NCBI GenBank assembly: GCA_944321465.1 | Contig: CALULL010000003.1 | Span: forward strand, 62,001 to 126,000 | Reading direction: 5' to 3' | From: an uncultured Bacteroides sp. | Lineage (GTDB): Bacteria; Bacteroidota; Bacteroidia; Bacteroidales; Bacteroidaceae | DNA length: 64,000 nucleotides | Shown here: positions 52,835 through 62,525 of the stretch, piece after piece | Layout of the letters: every line of letters begins with the position of its first letter | Position numbering within the stretch: the first letter of the stretch is position 1 | Made by a program: the position numbers and the translations under genes | Notes under the pieces: model-generated | The model's input: only the letters and a program-made list of their open reading frames with translations | The model's database searches: none | Told to the model about the DNA's origin: nothing

Positions 52835-53785
52835 TCAGATGGCTTTCTCTATTTGATATCTGTTTCGTTCGGTCGAATTGCGCGAAATTAGCTCGCCTAA
52901 GAAGCCCGCGACAAACAACTGCGTACCGATAATCATGGCCGTCAGTGCCAGATAGAAGTAAGGCGACTCGGTCACAAGCCGGTAGGACATCCCGTGGTAC
53001 ATGGAATACAGTTTGTTTGCCCCTACGATGATGACCGAGACGAAGCCTATGACAAACATCAAAGAACCTAAAAAACCGAAGAAGTGCATGGGCTTGATGC
53101 CGAAAGTAGAGATGAACCACAAGGATATGAGGTCAAGGTAGCCATTGACGAACCGGTTTAATCCGAATTTCGTTTTGCCGTATTTCCGGGCCTGGTGGTG
53201 TACGACCTTCTCGCCAATTCTGTTGAAGCCGGCACTTTTGGCCAGATATGGGATGTAGCGGTGCATTTCCCCGTAGACTTCGATATTTTTGACGACTTCT
53301 TTCCGGTAAGCCTTTAGGCCGCAATTGAAGTCGTGCAGATTGTGTATTCCAGAGACCCGCCGCGCCGTGGCGTTGAACAACTTCGTCGGCAGAGTCTTGG
53401 ACAACGGATCGTAGCGTTTTTGCTTCCACCCCGAAACCAGGTCGTAGCCCTCCTCGGTTATCATGCGGTAGAGCTCGGGGATTTCGTCAGGGCTATCCTG
53501 CAGGTCTGCGTCCATTGTTATGACAACATCTCCCTCGGCACGTTCAAATCCGCAGAACAAGGCTGCGGACTTGCCATAGTTCCGGCGGAACTTGATGCCG
53601 TGTACTGCCGGCGATTGTTTTTGCAGGTTCTCTATGACGGTCCACGACTTGTCGGTACTGCCGTCGTTTACGAACAGCACTTCGTAGGAGAAGCCTTTGT
53701 CCTTCATCACCCGTTCAATCCAGGCTGACAGCTCCGGCAAAGATTCTTCTTCGTTATATAAAGGTATGACAATCGAAATATCCAT
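52835..53785 (-). CDS. Family 2 glycosyltransferase, DPM1/GtrB type
   Basis: The protein has 316 residues. The GT-A catalytic domain starts ISIVIPLYNEEESLPEL. The acidic metal motif is TMDADLQDSPDEI. Two C-terminal membrane helices (about residues 230-255 and 268-290) are typical of polyprenyl-phosphate sugar transferases. It moves a sugar from a nucleotide to undecaprenyl phosphate. It is 43 bases downstream of the DUF4199 gene and 15 upstream of DUF6452. GtrA-like proteins are common partners; one is encoded at 17627. Confidence 0.92.
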   Translation of the reverse strand: MDISIVIPLYNEEESLPELSAWIERVMKDKGFSYEVLFVNDGSTDKSWTVIENLQKQSPAVHGIKFRRNYGKSAALFCGFERAEGDVVITMDADLQDSPDEIPELYRMITEEGYDLVSGWKQKRYDPLSKTLPTKLFNATARRVSGIHNLHDFNCGLKAYRKEVVKNIEVYGEMHRYIPYLAKSAGFNRIGEKVVHHQARKYGKTKFGLNRFVNGYLDLISLWFISTFGIKPMHFFGFLGSLMFVIGFVSVIIVGANKLYSMYHGMSYRLVTESPYFYLALTAMIIGTQLFVAGFLGELISRNSTERNRYQIEKAI

Positions 53786-53828
53786 CTTATACTTTTCTTT
53801 GATTGGTCGGATTACACTCGGAGGACTG

Positions 53829-54374
53829 CTACCGTAACCTTTTCTCGCGCCTCATAACAAACAGGGCGGTGAATAGCGACAGCCATACTCCGTAGTAGAT
53901 GTTCTGCACCAGCATCGTTATCATAATATCGAACGGGGTGAGCGTCTCCAGCATGTCGATGTTGTTGTCCATCGTTTCCATGTACGAAGCGGCAAGGGGA
54001 ACTTCTTCCGTAGGAATTGCATCAATGATGGCACGTAGCTGCCCGATGACGTAGCCCTGATCGAAGTATCGGAAATAGACGTAGTGGACTATCGAAGTCA
54101 ACAGTGCCGCGCAAACATACATGAATGCCGTGAACAGCCATGCGGACGCAAAACTTATGACACCCTCACAAGACAAGTCGCGGTACCTCTTAGCATAATA
54201 GTAGCCTAAAAAGGGAACGAACAAAGTTGCCATCATGAAAAGAAGAAACAGCACGTCGTTGGGACCTTGCAAAGCCGGTAGGAAGAAGAATATGAACTTG
54301 CATATCCACAAGATGCTCATGTAGGCTCCGAATAGCATCGCGTACCGCTGCATGTAACCACTGTTTCCTGTCAT
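53829..54374 (-). CDS. DUF4199 family membrane protein
   Basis: The protein has 181 residues from the ATG at 54374; the upstream extension runs into repeats. There are four hydrophobic helices, with ATLFVPFLGYYYAKRYRD between them and a periplasmic stretch near residues 110-145. DUF4199 genes commonly precede a DPM1-type glycosyltransferase, as here, but their role is unknown. A -7 box lies 21 bases upstream. Confidence 0.82.
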   Translation of the reverse strand: MTGNSGYMQRYAMLFGAYMSILWICKFIFFFLPALQGPNDVLFLLFMMATLFVPFLGYYYAKRYRDLSCEGVISFASAWLFTAFMYVCAALLTSIVHYVYFRYFDQGYVIGQLRAIIDAIPTEEVPLAASYMETMDNNIDMLETLTPFDIMITMLVQNIYYGVWLSLFTALFVMRREKRLR

Positions 54375-54394
54375 AATCGTGAAAAAATAGTGCG

Positions 54395-54402
54395 CAAAGG
54401 TA
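54395..54402 (-). promoter_or_regulatory. Bacteroidetes -7 box ahead of the DUF4199 gene
   Basis: It reads TACCTTTG on the minus strand, 21 bases before the chosen start. It would drive the DUF4199-to-apbE run. Confidence 0.55.
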
Positions 54403-54512
54403 TAAATAAATAGGTTATACGTCAATATCCGCCGTGCAAAAAAACGTAAGTCGCTTGCAGTGCCTGCGCCGGACTTCCGTCCGGCACATGCCTGCCGGAC
54501 GGTCCGGGGAAC

Positions 54513-54600
54513 CACACCTTTGCCAGTCCGGGCGTGCCCCTTTGCGCCCTTGGTGGCACACCTTTGCCCACCCGGGAGCACACCTTTGCTCCAAGGGGCG
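54513..54600. repeat. 22-base tandem repeat array, four units
   Basis: Units start at 54513, 54535, 54557 and 54579: cacacctttgccagtcc, tgcccctttgcgccctt, cacacctttgcccaccc and cacacctttgctccaag. All share CCTTTGC at the same position. Degenerate units may precede. The array is followed within about 20 bases by a decayed copy of the 200-base element. Confidence 0.85.
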
Positions 54601-54620
54601 CTATGGGAAGACGTGGGCCT

Positions 54621-54757
54621 TTCTCTGGATTTCCAAGTGCTTTCGTCCTTGTGTCGGCATTCTTGTCTGTCGCTTTGTCCCGTCGTAGCCCGCTAAGCTT
54701 TCGACGAAGCCGACAGCCCATCCGCATGACAACAGGCCGAAATCGCTTTGACCTTTG
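54621..54757 (-). repeat. Decayed copy of the inverted-repeat element
   Basis: It aligns with most of the adjacent full copy: tttccaagtgctttcgtcc, cttgtctgtcgctttgtcc, and cgaaatcgctttgac match it with scattered changes. It lacks a clean left end. Orientation is the same as copy C, so the two are tandem. Confidence 0.75.
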
Positions 54758-54956
54758 ACCCAAATCGGGCATTAGACCGCCTTGCCGTGTGCTTGACAGT
54801 CTTTCTACGGCTTTCCAAGCCCTTTCGTCTTGCCACCGGCATCTTGTCTGCCGCTTTGTCTCGACGTAGCCCGCTACGCCTTCGGCAAAGGCGACAGCCA
54901 ATCTGCACGGCAGCAAAACGAAATCGCTTTGGACTCTAATGACCGATTTGGGTTTA
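54758..54956 (-). repeat. Full copy C of the inverted-repeat (MITE-like) element, reversed
   Basis: It runs from ACCCAAATCGGGCATTAGAC to CTCTAATGACCGATTTGGGT and is inverted relative to copies A, B and D. The central hairpin TTTGTCTCGACGTAGC / GCTACGCCTTCGGCAAAG is present. A further fragment, TTTAATGACCGAT, begins at its right edge, suggesting nested or repeated insertion. Confidence 0.88.
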
Positions 54957-54973
54957 ATGACCGATGCAGGGAT

Positions 54974-55023
54974 AAAAAAGAAGTGTAAGCCGTGCCTGTC
55001 AAGGCCAGACACGGCTTACACTT
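54974..55023 (-). terminator. Terminator after the sensor kinase gene
   Basis: The stem AGTGTAAGCCGTG-CCTG pairs with CAGACACGGCTTACACT. On the minus strand it is followed by TCTTTTTTATC. Confidence 0.85.
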
Positions 55024-55068
55024 TGCATTCTGCTGCGCATCGGATGCTTGGGGGGAGCAATCGGCTTG

Positions 55069-56868
55069 CTATTTTCCCTTTGCCAGCGTAAACACGAACT
55101 CCAATCCTCCGCCCTGGTTGTTCTTGGCCGAGATGGTACCTCCGTGTATGAGGACGGCGTTTTTTACGATGGCAAGCCCCAGTCCCGTTCCGCCCAATTT
55201 GCGCGACCGGCCTTTGTCCACCCGGTAGAAGCGCTCGAACAGGCGGTTCAAGTGTTCGGGAGGAACTCCGACCCCCGTATCCGCAAAACTGAAGTAGAAA
55301 AAGTTCTCGTCTTCGCGGAAGCAGGAGATGTTTATGTGTATGTTGGTTCCTGCATAGGCAATGGCGTTGTCTGTAAGGTTTCGGAAGATGGAATACAGAA
55401 GCGAGTAATTGCCTTTAATCTGGATCTTGGGCCTGAGTGAATTGACGACCGTAATGTGCCGTTGCTCCAGGTCCAGTGCAACTTCGTTTATGATGTTAGA
55501 GACCAGAAGGCTGACATCGACCATTTCCATGTCAATCATTTGGGCAGCCTCGTCCATGCGCGTCAATACCGATATGTCGCGCAGCAGCCGGGTTAAGCGG
55601 TTGCTTTGCGCGTAACAACGTTCGAGGAACAGCTGCAACTTCTCGCGCGGGATGTTTTCGTTGTTCACGATAGTCTCCAAATAGCCCTGTATGCTGCTTA
55701 CGGGAGTCTTCAGTTCGTGGGCTATGTTTTGCGTCAACTGGCGTTTCAGTCGGCTTTGTTCTTCTTCTTGAGTTATGTCGTTGATGGATATCTCAAAGCA
55801 CGAGTCTTGAAAGACAATGCATTCTATTACGAACGAACGCCCGTTTTTGTTTATGCTCAGCGACATGCGCTTTTCTCCCCGTTCGTTGGAACGCTTTTGA
55901 GCCTTGTTGATGAATTCGGTTATCGAACGAAATTCCGGTACATTGAATATGTCTTCGGTCGCTTGCAGGTTCTGGTCCGAAATGAGATTTCCATACTGGG
56001 TAAAGAGGTTGTTTACCAAGATTTCCTTCTTTTCCTGCGTAAACACGCCCAATCCTTCGCGGGATGTCTGCAAGTGCATGATGAGCTTCTCCCGTTCGAT
56101 GTAGAGTGCTTCCTTTGTCTCCCTCAACCGTTTGTATATCTGGATGATGTGTTGGGATATTTCGCCCAGCTCATTATGAGGGAAGGCAGCATCGGTATCT
56201 ATGGGGTCGTTGCGGTCGGCCCGTTGGGCGAACTCACGAAGATGGGTTACCGCCGTTCCCAGTTTCGACGTAAACTTGTAGAACATGAAAATAAGCAGCA
56301 AGGTTACTACTGCCGTAAACCAGATGTAGTGCGAGTCTACTGCCAGATAATTCGTGAGGTTCAGGTTGTAGGGGAGTGCGGTACGGATGATGTAGCCGTC
56401 TGGCTGAAAAAGAGTTGCGGAGTAGAAATAGCTGACACCTGTGGTCTTCGACGTGCGGCGCATGTCATAGCCTCTGCCTTCGGCCATGGCTTGAATTATT
56501 TCGGGACGCTGCAGGTGGTTAGTCAGGTTCTCTCTGACGAGTTTTTCGCTCTCGTAAGAAACCGTTCCGGTCAAGTTGATTATCGTTATTCGCAGTCCTT
56601 GTTCGGAATGCAGTTGCGCATAATCATCCAGCCACTTCCGGCGTTCTCCGGGAGGTATGTCTTTCAATTCTTGGTGCAGCAGCGCGTTGTAATCTTGCAA
56701 CTGCATGTTGAGCAACTCAACCTTGTATTCTTTTTCCCGTTGGTATTGGTAAGCCAGGAAACAGACCGCAAAGAACAAAAAGAGAGAGATGACCGACAGG
56801 AACAATTTGCCGCTAAACGACAAGAAATGCCTTTCTTTTCCGTCACTCTGCTTCAAAGCAATAACCAT
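55069..56868 (-). CDS. Sensor histidine kinase
   Basis: The protein has 599 residues. Membrane helices at about residues 22-42 and 175-197 enclose a periplasmic sensor domain. A HAMP-like linker and a PAS-like region (about residues 270-360) follow. The phospho-acceptor His is in NIAHELKTPVSSIQG. The ATP-binding domain has the N box NLTDNAIAYA, and ADTGVGVPPEHL and GGTGLGLAIVKNAV. The architecture is PhoR-like. The gene overlaps the response regulator by 26 bases. The signal is unknown; the phosphate transporter at the left edge is distant, so no link is claimed. Confidence 0.93.
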   Translation of the reverse strand: MVIALKQSDGKERHFLSFSGKLFLSVISLFLFFAVCFLAYQYQREKEYKVELLNMQLQDYNALLHQELKDIPPGERRKWLDDYAQLHSEQGLRITIINLTGTVSYESEKLVRENLTNHLQRPEIIQAMAEGRGYDMRRTSKTTGVSYFYSATLFQPDGYIIRTALPYNLNLTNYLAVDSHYIWFTAVVTLLLIFMFYKFTSKLGTAVTHLREFAQRADRNDPIDTDAAFPHNELGEISQHIIQIYKRLRETKEALYIEREKLIMHLQTSREGLGVFTQEKKEILVNNLFTQYGNLISDQNLQATEDIFNVPEFRSITEFINKAQKRSNERGEKRMSLSINKNGRSFVIECIVFQDSCFEISINDITQEEEQSRLKRQLTQNIAHELKTPVSSIQGYLETIVNNENIPREKLQLFLERCYAQSNRLTRLLRDISVLTRMDEAAQMIDMEMVDVSLLVSNIINEVALDLEQRHITVVNSLRPKIQIKGNYSLLYSIFRNLTDNAIAYAGTNIHINISCFREDENFFYFSFADTGVGVPPEHLNRLFERFYRVDKGRSRKLGGTGLGLAIVKNAVLIHGGTISAKNNQGGGLEFVFTLAKGK

Positions 56869-57532
56869 ATCCCAAACGAGTTACAATACATTTCCCATAT
56901 TCGCCTATTTTCTTGCGCAAGCGAGTGATGTTCACATCGATGGTACGGTCAAGCACATACACTTCGTCGCTCCAGACATGGCTCAGGATATCTTCGCGCG
57001 AAAACACCCGCCCCTTGTTTTGCAACAGCAATTGCAGGATTTCAAACTCCTTCTTTGTCAACGGTGTCTCTTGTCCATTGATGCTTACCTTTTTCTTCAC
57101 GATGTCCATCAGTAGTCCCTTATAGGCAAGTTGTTCGGGGACCTTTTCTTCATTCTCGGGTTGTGTCCGGCGCAACACTGCTTTCACTCTTGCGCAGACC
57201 TCCCGCAGGGAAAAAGGCTTGGAGATATAGTCGTCGGCTCCGATGTTGAAGCCTGTCACCGTGTCGTTTTCTGTGTCTTTCGCCGTTATGAAAATTATAG
57301 GGATGTTGGCCGTAGCCTTGTCTTTTTTCAGCATAGCAGCCATTTTGAAGCCCGAGATCTCACCCATCATAACGTCGAGCAACAGGAGATGGTAGCGGCT
57401 CAAGTCCAAACGCAGGGCTTCTTCCGCCGAATTGGCCGTGTCTACTTCGTATCCTTCATTCTCTAAGTTGAACTTAAGGATGTCACACAAATCCTCTTCA
57501 TCGTCTACTACTAAAATGCGGTAATCGTTCAT
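56843..57532 (-). CDS. OmpR/PhoB-family response regulator
   Basis: The protein has 229 residues. The receiver domain has the acidic pair in VVDDEEDL, the phospho-acceptor Asp53 in LLLLDVMMGE, and a Lys in ADDYISKPFS. The winged-helix effector domain ends RLRKKIGEYGKCIVTRLGYG YCF (read in two parts). It is the upstream partner of the kinase, with a -7 box 52 bases before the start. Confidence 0.95.
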   Translation of the reverse strand: MNDYRILVVDDEEDLCDILKFNLENEGYEVDTANSAEEALRLDLSRYHLLLLDVMMGEISGFKMAAMLKKDKATANIPIIFITAKDTENDTVTGFNIGADDYISKPFSLREVCARVKAVLRRTQPENEEKVPEQLAYKGLLMDIVKKKVSINGQETPLTKKEFEILQLLLQNKGRVFSREDILSHVWSDEVYVLDRTIDVNITRLRKKIGEYGKCIVTRLGYGYCFEAE

Positions 57533-57583
57533 TGTCTTTCTACTTGTGCATTGTCAACCTTGCAACACTGTTTCTTGATGATG

Positions 57584-57591
57584 CAAAGTTA
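57584..57591 (-). promoter_or_regulatory. Bacteroidetes -7 box for the two-component pair
   Basis: It reads TAACTTTG on the minus strand, 52 bases upstream of the response regulator. Confidence 0.55.
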
Positions 57592-57764
57592 GGTTTTACT
57601 TCTAAAGCTGTGGCAAATGTCCCTCTATTTTGTTACGCAAAGATGAAACAGAAGTTACATTTGTATTTCATCTTCCGCCTTTTTCTGAGCGGCATAGACA
57701 CGACGGTTTGCGTTTGCACTTGGCATGCCAGCTCCGGTGTTTGATGCATCTTTGGGGACATTTA

Positions 57765-57807
57765 CAACAAAAGTTGCCTTAGCTGTCTGCCAAAGCAACT
57801 CTTGTTA
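57765..57807 (-). terminator. Probable terminator after clpC
   Basis: An imperfect stem AACAAAAGTTGC / GCAACTCTTGTT sits about 35 bases past the clpC stop. The following minus-strand bases are only moderately T-rich. Otherwise 57592-57841 holds nothing recognised. Confidence 0.5.
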
Positions 57808-57841
57808 TTCATGTGGAGGGGAGTTAAGACGGACTTGCCTA

Positions 57842-60352
57842 TCACTCCTTCGCTATTCCGACATTCTCTTCACCCTCAAGCCGTATGTGCAGCGTGCAGT
57901 TTTGCTCTTCACCGGACTTCACGAGCCATTCGCACAATTTGTCCTCCAAGTTGCTTTGAATGACTCTTTTGAGCGGTCTCGCTCCGTACTGCAAGTCGTA
58001 ACCTTTCTTTATCAGGAAACGCTTTACTTCATCGTCGACCACCATTGCGTATCCGAGGTTTTGCAAACGGGCGTTCAAGGCTTCCAACTCAATATCCAAA
58101 ATCCGTTCGATAGCTTCGGGCGACAGTTGGTCAAACGTAATAACTTCGTCTATACGGTTCAGGAATTCGGGTGAAAACGATTTGTTCAATGCTTTCTTTA
58201 TGACACCTTGTGCATATTCCTTATCGTTTTCCATGCTATGTGCAGTAAAGCCGATGCCTCGTCCGAAGTCCTTCAGTTGGCGTGTCCCTATGTTGGAAGT
58301 CATAATAATAACCGTATTCTTGAAGTCGACCGTCCGACCGTTACTGTCTGTCAGGCGTCCCTCGTCCATTACCTGCAATAAGATATTGAACACATCGGTA
58401 TGTGCCTTTTCTATTTCATCAAGCAGCACAATTGAGTACGGTTTGCGGCGTACCCGTTCGGTGAGTTGTCCGCCTTCCTCATAACCGACATATCCGGGAG
58501 GAGCCCCCACCAGCCGCGATACGGTGAACTTCTCCATGTATTCGCTCATGTCTATCCGTATCAACGCGTCGGGCGATCCAAACATGTATTTAGCCAGTTC
58601 CTTGGCAAGCAAGGTCTTTCCTACCCCTGTAGGTCCCAAGAACAGAAAAGTTCCGATAGGTCGGTTGGGGTCTTTCAAGCCTACTCGGCTACGCAATATG
58701 GCCTTCACCAGCCTTTCTATGGCGGGGTTTTGCCCTATTACCCTTGCCTGCAAATCGTCTTTCATATTAGCCAGTTTTTGGCTTTCGGTCTCGGCCATAC
58801 GTTGTACAGGAACCCTCGACATCATGGACACGACATCGGCTATGTCGTCCTCCGTCACCGTTTCCCGGTTGTCTTTCAAACGCGATTCCCAATCGGCCTT
58901 CATCACTTCGAGCTTGGCGGACAGTTCTTTCTCCGTGTCGCGGAAACTGGCTGCAAGTTCGTAGTTCTGCGACTTCACGGCCTCTGTCTTTCGGGCATGA
59001 GCCTGTTCTATCAGTTTTTCCTGTTCCTCTATCTCCTTGGGGACGCTCACGTTGGTCAGATGTATGCGTGCACCGGCTTCGTCCAAGGCATCGATAGCTT
59101 TGTCCGGGAAGTTGCGGTCGGTGATGTAGCGTCCAGTCAACTTCACGCAGGCCTTCAACGCTCCTTCTGTATAAGACACGTTGTGATGATCTTCGTACTT
59201 GTCCTTGATGTTTCTCAATATCTGCAAGGTTTCTTCTTCCGAAGTAGGCTCTACTATCACCTTTTGGAAACGTCTTTCCAGCGCGCCGTCCTTTTCTATG
59301 TTCTTGCGATACTCGTCCAGGGTCGTGGCTCCTATACATTGTATCTCGCCACGTGCCAATGCCGGTTTCAGCATGTTGGCTGCGTCCATAGAGCCGGCAG
59401 CCGACCCAGCCCCGACGATGGTGTGTATTTCGTCTATGAACAAGATGACGTTCGGGTTCTTCTGCAGTTCCTTTATGATGGAGCGCAAGCGTTCCTCGAA
59501 TTGCCCACGATACTTGGTTCCAGCCACGACCGATGCCATGTCAAGCATTACCACCCGCTTGTTGAACAAGACACGAGAGACCTTTTTCTCGACAATGCGC
59601 AAAGCCAGCCCCTCGACGATGGCCGACTTCCCGACTCCGGGCTCGCCTATCAGTACAGGGTTATTCTTCTTTCTGCGGCTCAGGATCTGAGCCACGCGTT
59701 CTATCTCTCTTTCGCGCCCCACCACCGGGTCCAACTGGCCTTCTTCGGCTGCCTTAGTCATGTCCAGTCCGAAGTTATCGAGCACCGGAGTATCGTTGTT
59801 GGGCACTTTGGGGCTGGAGGCTGCCTGCTGCTGCGAGGAGGCATGTTGTTGTGACGAGGGACCTTCTTCCTCGTCCTCCTCGTCGTCTTCCGTGAAGCCC
59901 ATGCGGGCATCGGGTTTCCTTTTGAAAACAAGCAGGTCGAACACCCGCTGATAGTCCACGTTGTTTTCGTTGAGTACCACCGCAGCCCTGTTTTCACCTT
60001 CCTTCAGGATGGCCAACAGTACATGCTCGGTGTCTATTGTATCGTTCTTCAACAAACGGGCTTCCAGTATGCACATTTTCAATATCTTGGAGCTTTCGGG
60101 AGACAAAGGCACCTCGGCATCGGGTTTGAGCAGGTCGTTCTCCTCCCTTTTCAAGACGCTTTCCAGCTGGTATTTCAGGTGTTGCAGGTCGACATCCAGC
60201 GTCCCCAATATTTCGATTGCCTTTCCGCCTCCATCTCGTATCAAGCCCAGCAACAGATGCTCGGGGCCAATCATGCCGTTGCGCAGCCGGTTGGCTTCCT
60301 CCTTGCTGTAAACGATAATGTCGGAAAGTCGCTGTGAGAATTGATTCGTCAT
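57842..60352 (-). CDS. clpC: ClpC-type AAA+ chaperone/protease subunit
   Basis: The protein has 836 residues. Two N-terminal Clp-N repeats open with [23 protein letters not shown] domain 1 has Walker [14 protein letters not shown] and Walker [11 protein letters not shown]. The middle UVR-type coiled segment is followed by AAA domain 2 with Walker [16 protein letters not shown] glutamine- and serine-rich linker ([13 protein letters not shown]) near residue 170 is a variable insertion. It unfolds substrates for ClpP. The -7 box is 58 bases upstream. Confidence 0.95.
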   Translation of the reverse strand: MTNQFSQRLSDIIVYSKEEANRLRNGMIGPEHLLLGLIRDGGGKAIEILGTLDVDLQHLKYQLESVLKREENDLLKPDAEVPLSPESSKILKMCILEARLLKNDTIDTEHVLLAILKEGENRAAVVLNENNVDYQRVFDLLVFKRKPDARMGFTEDDEEDEEEGPSSQQHASSQQQAASSPKVPNNDTPVLDNFGLDMTKAAEEGQLDPVVGREREIERVAQILSRRKKNNPVLIGEPGVGKSAIVEGLALRIVEKKVSRVLFNKRVVMLDMASVVAGTKYRGQFEERLRSIIKELQKNPNVILFIDEIHTIVGAGSAAGSMDAANMLKPALARGEIQCIGATTLDEYRKNIEKDGALERRFQKVIVEPTSEEETLQILRNIKDKYEDHHNVSYTEGALKACVKLTGRYITDRNFPDKAIDALDEAGARIHLTNVSVPKEIEEQEKLIEQAHARKTEAVKSQNYELAASFRDTEKELSAKLEVMKADWESRLKDNRETVTEDDIADVVSMMSRVPVQRMAETESQKLANMKDDLQARVIGQNPAIERLVKAILRSRVGLKDPNRPIGTFLFLGPTGVGKTLLAKELAKYMFGSPDALIRIDMSEYMEKFTVSRLVGAPPGYVGYEEGGQLTERVRRKPYSIVLLDEIEKAHTDVFNILLQVMDEGRLTDSNGRTVDFKNTVIIMTSNIGTRQLKDFGRGIGFTAHSMENDKEYAQGVIKKALNKSFSPEFLNRIDEVITFDQLSPEAIERILDIELEALNARLQNLGYAMVVDDEVKRFLIKKGYDLQYGARPLKRVIQSNLEDKLCEWLVKSGEEQNCTLHIRLEGEENVGIAKE

Positions 60353-60409
60353 AAACTAAAACCTCTTTTGCTTTTTCTTTGTTATTTGCGGCTATGCTTC
60401 ATTCTTGGG

Positions 60410-60417
60410 CAAAGATA
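60410..60417 (-). promoter_or_regulatory. Bacteroidetes -7 box ahead of clpC
   Basis: It reads TATCTTTG on the minus strand, 58 bases before the clpC start. Confidence 0.6.
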
Positions 60418-60629
60418 CATACTTTTTTTAATCTTTGCCCTCTGTCCGTGCTTATCTGCAAATTTTGTGCCAAAAAAGCGAAGTGCAACGCTCTGGCAGG
60501 GCATTTTCCTGATATCTGGCAAAGGAAACCTGCACATCCATACCAAGAAGCCTATGTCCCAATGCCGCTTTGGCTGTGCTTCTTTGCCAAAAGTACAGGG
60601 CTGGTCGCCTGTGGAACAAAACTTTTGCC

Positions 60630-60637
60630 TACTTTTG
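60630..60637 (+). promoter_or_regulatory. Possible -7 box ahead of the second lipid kinase
   Basis: TACTTTTG lies 152 bases upstream of the start, so the leader would be long. The gap 60418-60788 shows no other feature. Confidence 0.4.
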
Positions 60638-60788
60638 CAGCGCATTTTGGCCGACTTGTGCCCGTCGGGAGCCAGTTGTCGCGCTTTGCGGCGAACGTTC
60701 CGGGAGTGGGGGGGGACAGCCTCGGGAGACCACAAAGCAAGGTTCCGGCAGGCTCTGAGGCCCGATGCGCAGATATAGAATTGGCACT

Positions 60789-61811
60789 ATGGACGAAAGG
60801 AAGAAAATCGCATTCATCGTAAATCCGATATCCGGTACCCACAACAAAGAGCACATCGTCAGATGCATCCTGCTGAGCATAGACAAGAGAAAGTACCAGA
60901 CAGAGTTCCTGTACACAGAGTATGCCGGACACGCCACCGAACTTGCCAGACAAAAAGCCCTCGACGGATATTTTGCCGTGGTGGCTATCGGCGGAGACGG
61001 CACCATCAACGAAATAGCACGTGCATTGGTGCATACACAGACTGCCCTGGGCATCATCCCCTGCGGTTCGGGCAACGGACTGGCGCGCCACTTACAGATA
61101 CCATTGGACGTGAGACGAGCCGCAGGCATCATTGACGACGGCAAGACCGATGTCATAGACTACGGCAAGATGAACGGCTACCCCTTCTTTTGCACCTGCG
61201 GAGTGGGCTTCGATGCTTTTGTCAGCCTGAAGTTCTCACAGGCCGGTCGGCGAGGCCCTCTTGCCTATCTGGAAAAAACGTTGGTGGAGAGCCTGAAGTA
61301 TCAGCCCGAGACCTACGAGCTCGTGACGGACGGAAATGCCGCCAGTTACAACGCTTTCCTGATTGCCTGCGGAAATGCCTCACAATACGGCAACAACGCC
61401 TACATAGCTCCGCAGGCCGACATGAACGACGGGCTGCTGGACGTGACCATCCTCGAACCCTTCACCGTGCTCGATGCCCCGGCACTGGCCTTCCAGCTCT
61501 TCAACAAGAAAATCAATCAGAACAGCCGCATAAAGACCTTCCGTTGCCGCAGGCTGGACATACACCGCAAGAAGCCCGGCGTGGCCCACTACGACGGAGA
61601 GCCGGTAATGCTGGGGAAGGACATAACCATCGACATCATGGAGAAGGGCCTGCACGTCATCGTTCCCTCCAAAATAGAAATGAGCGTCAGAGACCTTGCC
61701 TTCAACGCCCTGCAACGTGCTCAGGACTACATCAACGGACTGAAGCAACTGGGCGAGCAATACGTTCCCCACCGCTTTGACCGGGGCGACACAACCGCCG
61801 GAAGGCCGTAG
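60789..61811 (+). CDS. Diacylglycerol/lipid kinase-family protein (YegS/BmrU type)
   Basis: The protein has 340 residues from the ATG at 60789; an upstream ATG at 60765 is also in frame. Motifs are IAFIVNPISGTHNK, VVAIGGDGTINEIARAL and GIIPCGSGNGLARHL. The C-terminal sandwich has HYDGEPVMLGKDITID. It is paralogous to the gene at 36960 but divergent, so the two may use different lipids. It is single, divergent from clpC. Confidence 0.9.
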   Translation: MDERKKIAFIVNPISGTHNKEHIVRCILLSIDKRKYQTEFLYTEYAGHATELARQKALDGYFAVVAIGGDGTINEIARALVHTQTALGIIPCGSGNGLARHLQIPLDVRRAAGIIDDGKTDVIDYGKMNGYPFFCTCGVGFDAFVSLKFSQAGRRGPLAYLEKTLVESLKYQPETYELVTDGNAASYNAFLIACGNASQYGNNAYIAPQADMNDGLLDVTILEPFTVLDAPALAFQLFNKKINQNSRIKTFRCRRLDIHRKKPGVAHYDGEPVMLGKDITIDIMEKGLHVIVPSKIEMSVRDLAFNALQRAQDYINGLKQLGEQYVPHRFDRGDTTAGRP

Positions 61812-61854
61812 GGCTCTATCCGCCCGGCCAGCCCTCCCCGTACGGACCCCTTTA

Positions 61855-62053
61855 TCCCAAATCGGTCATTAGAGTCCAAAGCGATTTCGTTCTGCTGCCG
61901 TGCAGATTGGCTGTCGCCTTTGTCGAAGGCGTAGCGGGCTACGTCGAGACAAAGCGGCAGACAAGATGCCGGTAGCAGGGCGAAAGGGCTTGGAAAGCCC
62001 CCAAAGATAAGCCTATACTCATTGTGGGCGGTCTAATGACCGATTTGGGCTTA
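61855..62053 (+). repeat. Full copy D of the inverted-repeat (MITE-like) element
   Basis: The left end is TCCCAAATCGGTCATTAGAG and the right end GGTCTAATGACCGATTTGGG. Its left 120 bases are almost identical to copy B. It is followed after 14 bases by a 22-base array, and lies between the lipid kinase and htpG. Confidence 0.9.
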
Positions 62054-62067
62054 TGCCCTCTGCCGAG

Positions 62068-62155
62068 GACAGGAAAGCCCGCTTGCGGGCACAGGAAGTC
62101 CCGCTAAGGGGGACAGGTGTCCTTGCCGGCGGGCAGAGGTAGCCTCCCGACGACC
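62068..62155. repeat. 22-base tandem repeat array, four units
   Basis: Units start at 62068, 62090, 62112 and 62134: gacaggaaagcccgcttg, cacaggaagtcccgctaa, gacaggtgtccttgccgg and cagaggtagcctcccgac. A degenerate unit (62046-62067) joins it to repeat copy D. The remaining 62156-62525 shows no gene or clear promoter. Confidence 0.8.
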
Positions 62156-62525
62156 GCGTTTGCCACAGGCAGGCCCGCCCTTTTGATGCCTCCAAAGGGT
62201 ATGCCCCGGAGGGAGAAAGGGCTTGTGGCGGACCGAACCGGGACAGCGGACAGGCGATAACCCGGCACGCAGCTCGACCGAAACATCCTAAGGAACCATT
62301 TCATTTCTTCGCACCCTATACCTTTTTAAATATATATTACGCGCTGCCCCGAATGCTCTTGCGACAGACGGAAAGGAGTGCCGGTTGGCATCGCCACTCC
62401 ACGTCCTTGACAGGACGAGAACAGACGTGCGGACAAAATGGCAGTCTCCTCGGCAATGGCATACCGTTTGCTCGGCGGTGAGTGTCACTTAATAGAGCAA
62501 CTAACAGAATTAACACATAACCATT

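Noticed and set aside
61855-62053. tRNA or known small RNA within the 200-base element
   Set aside because: The central hairpin contains GGGCTACGTCGAG but there is no cloverleaf, T-arm consensus or CCA context.
62104-62304. Small minus-strand gene between copy D and htpG
   Set aside because: It begins in non-coding DNA, runs into the 22-base array, and has no recognisable features.
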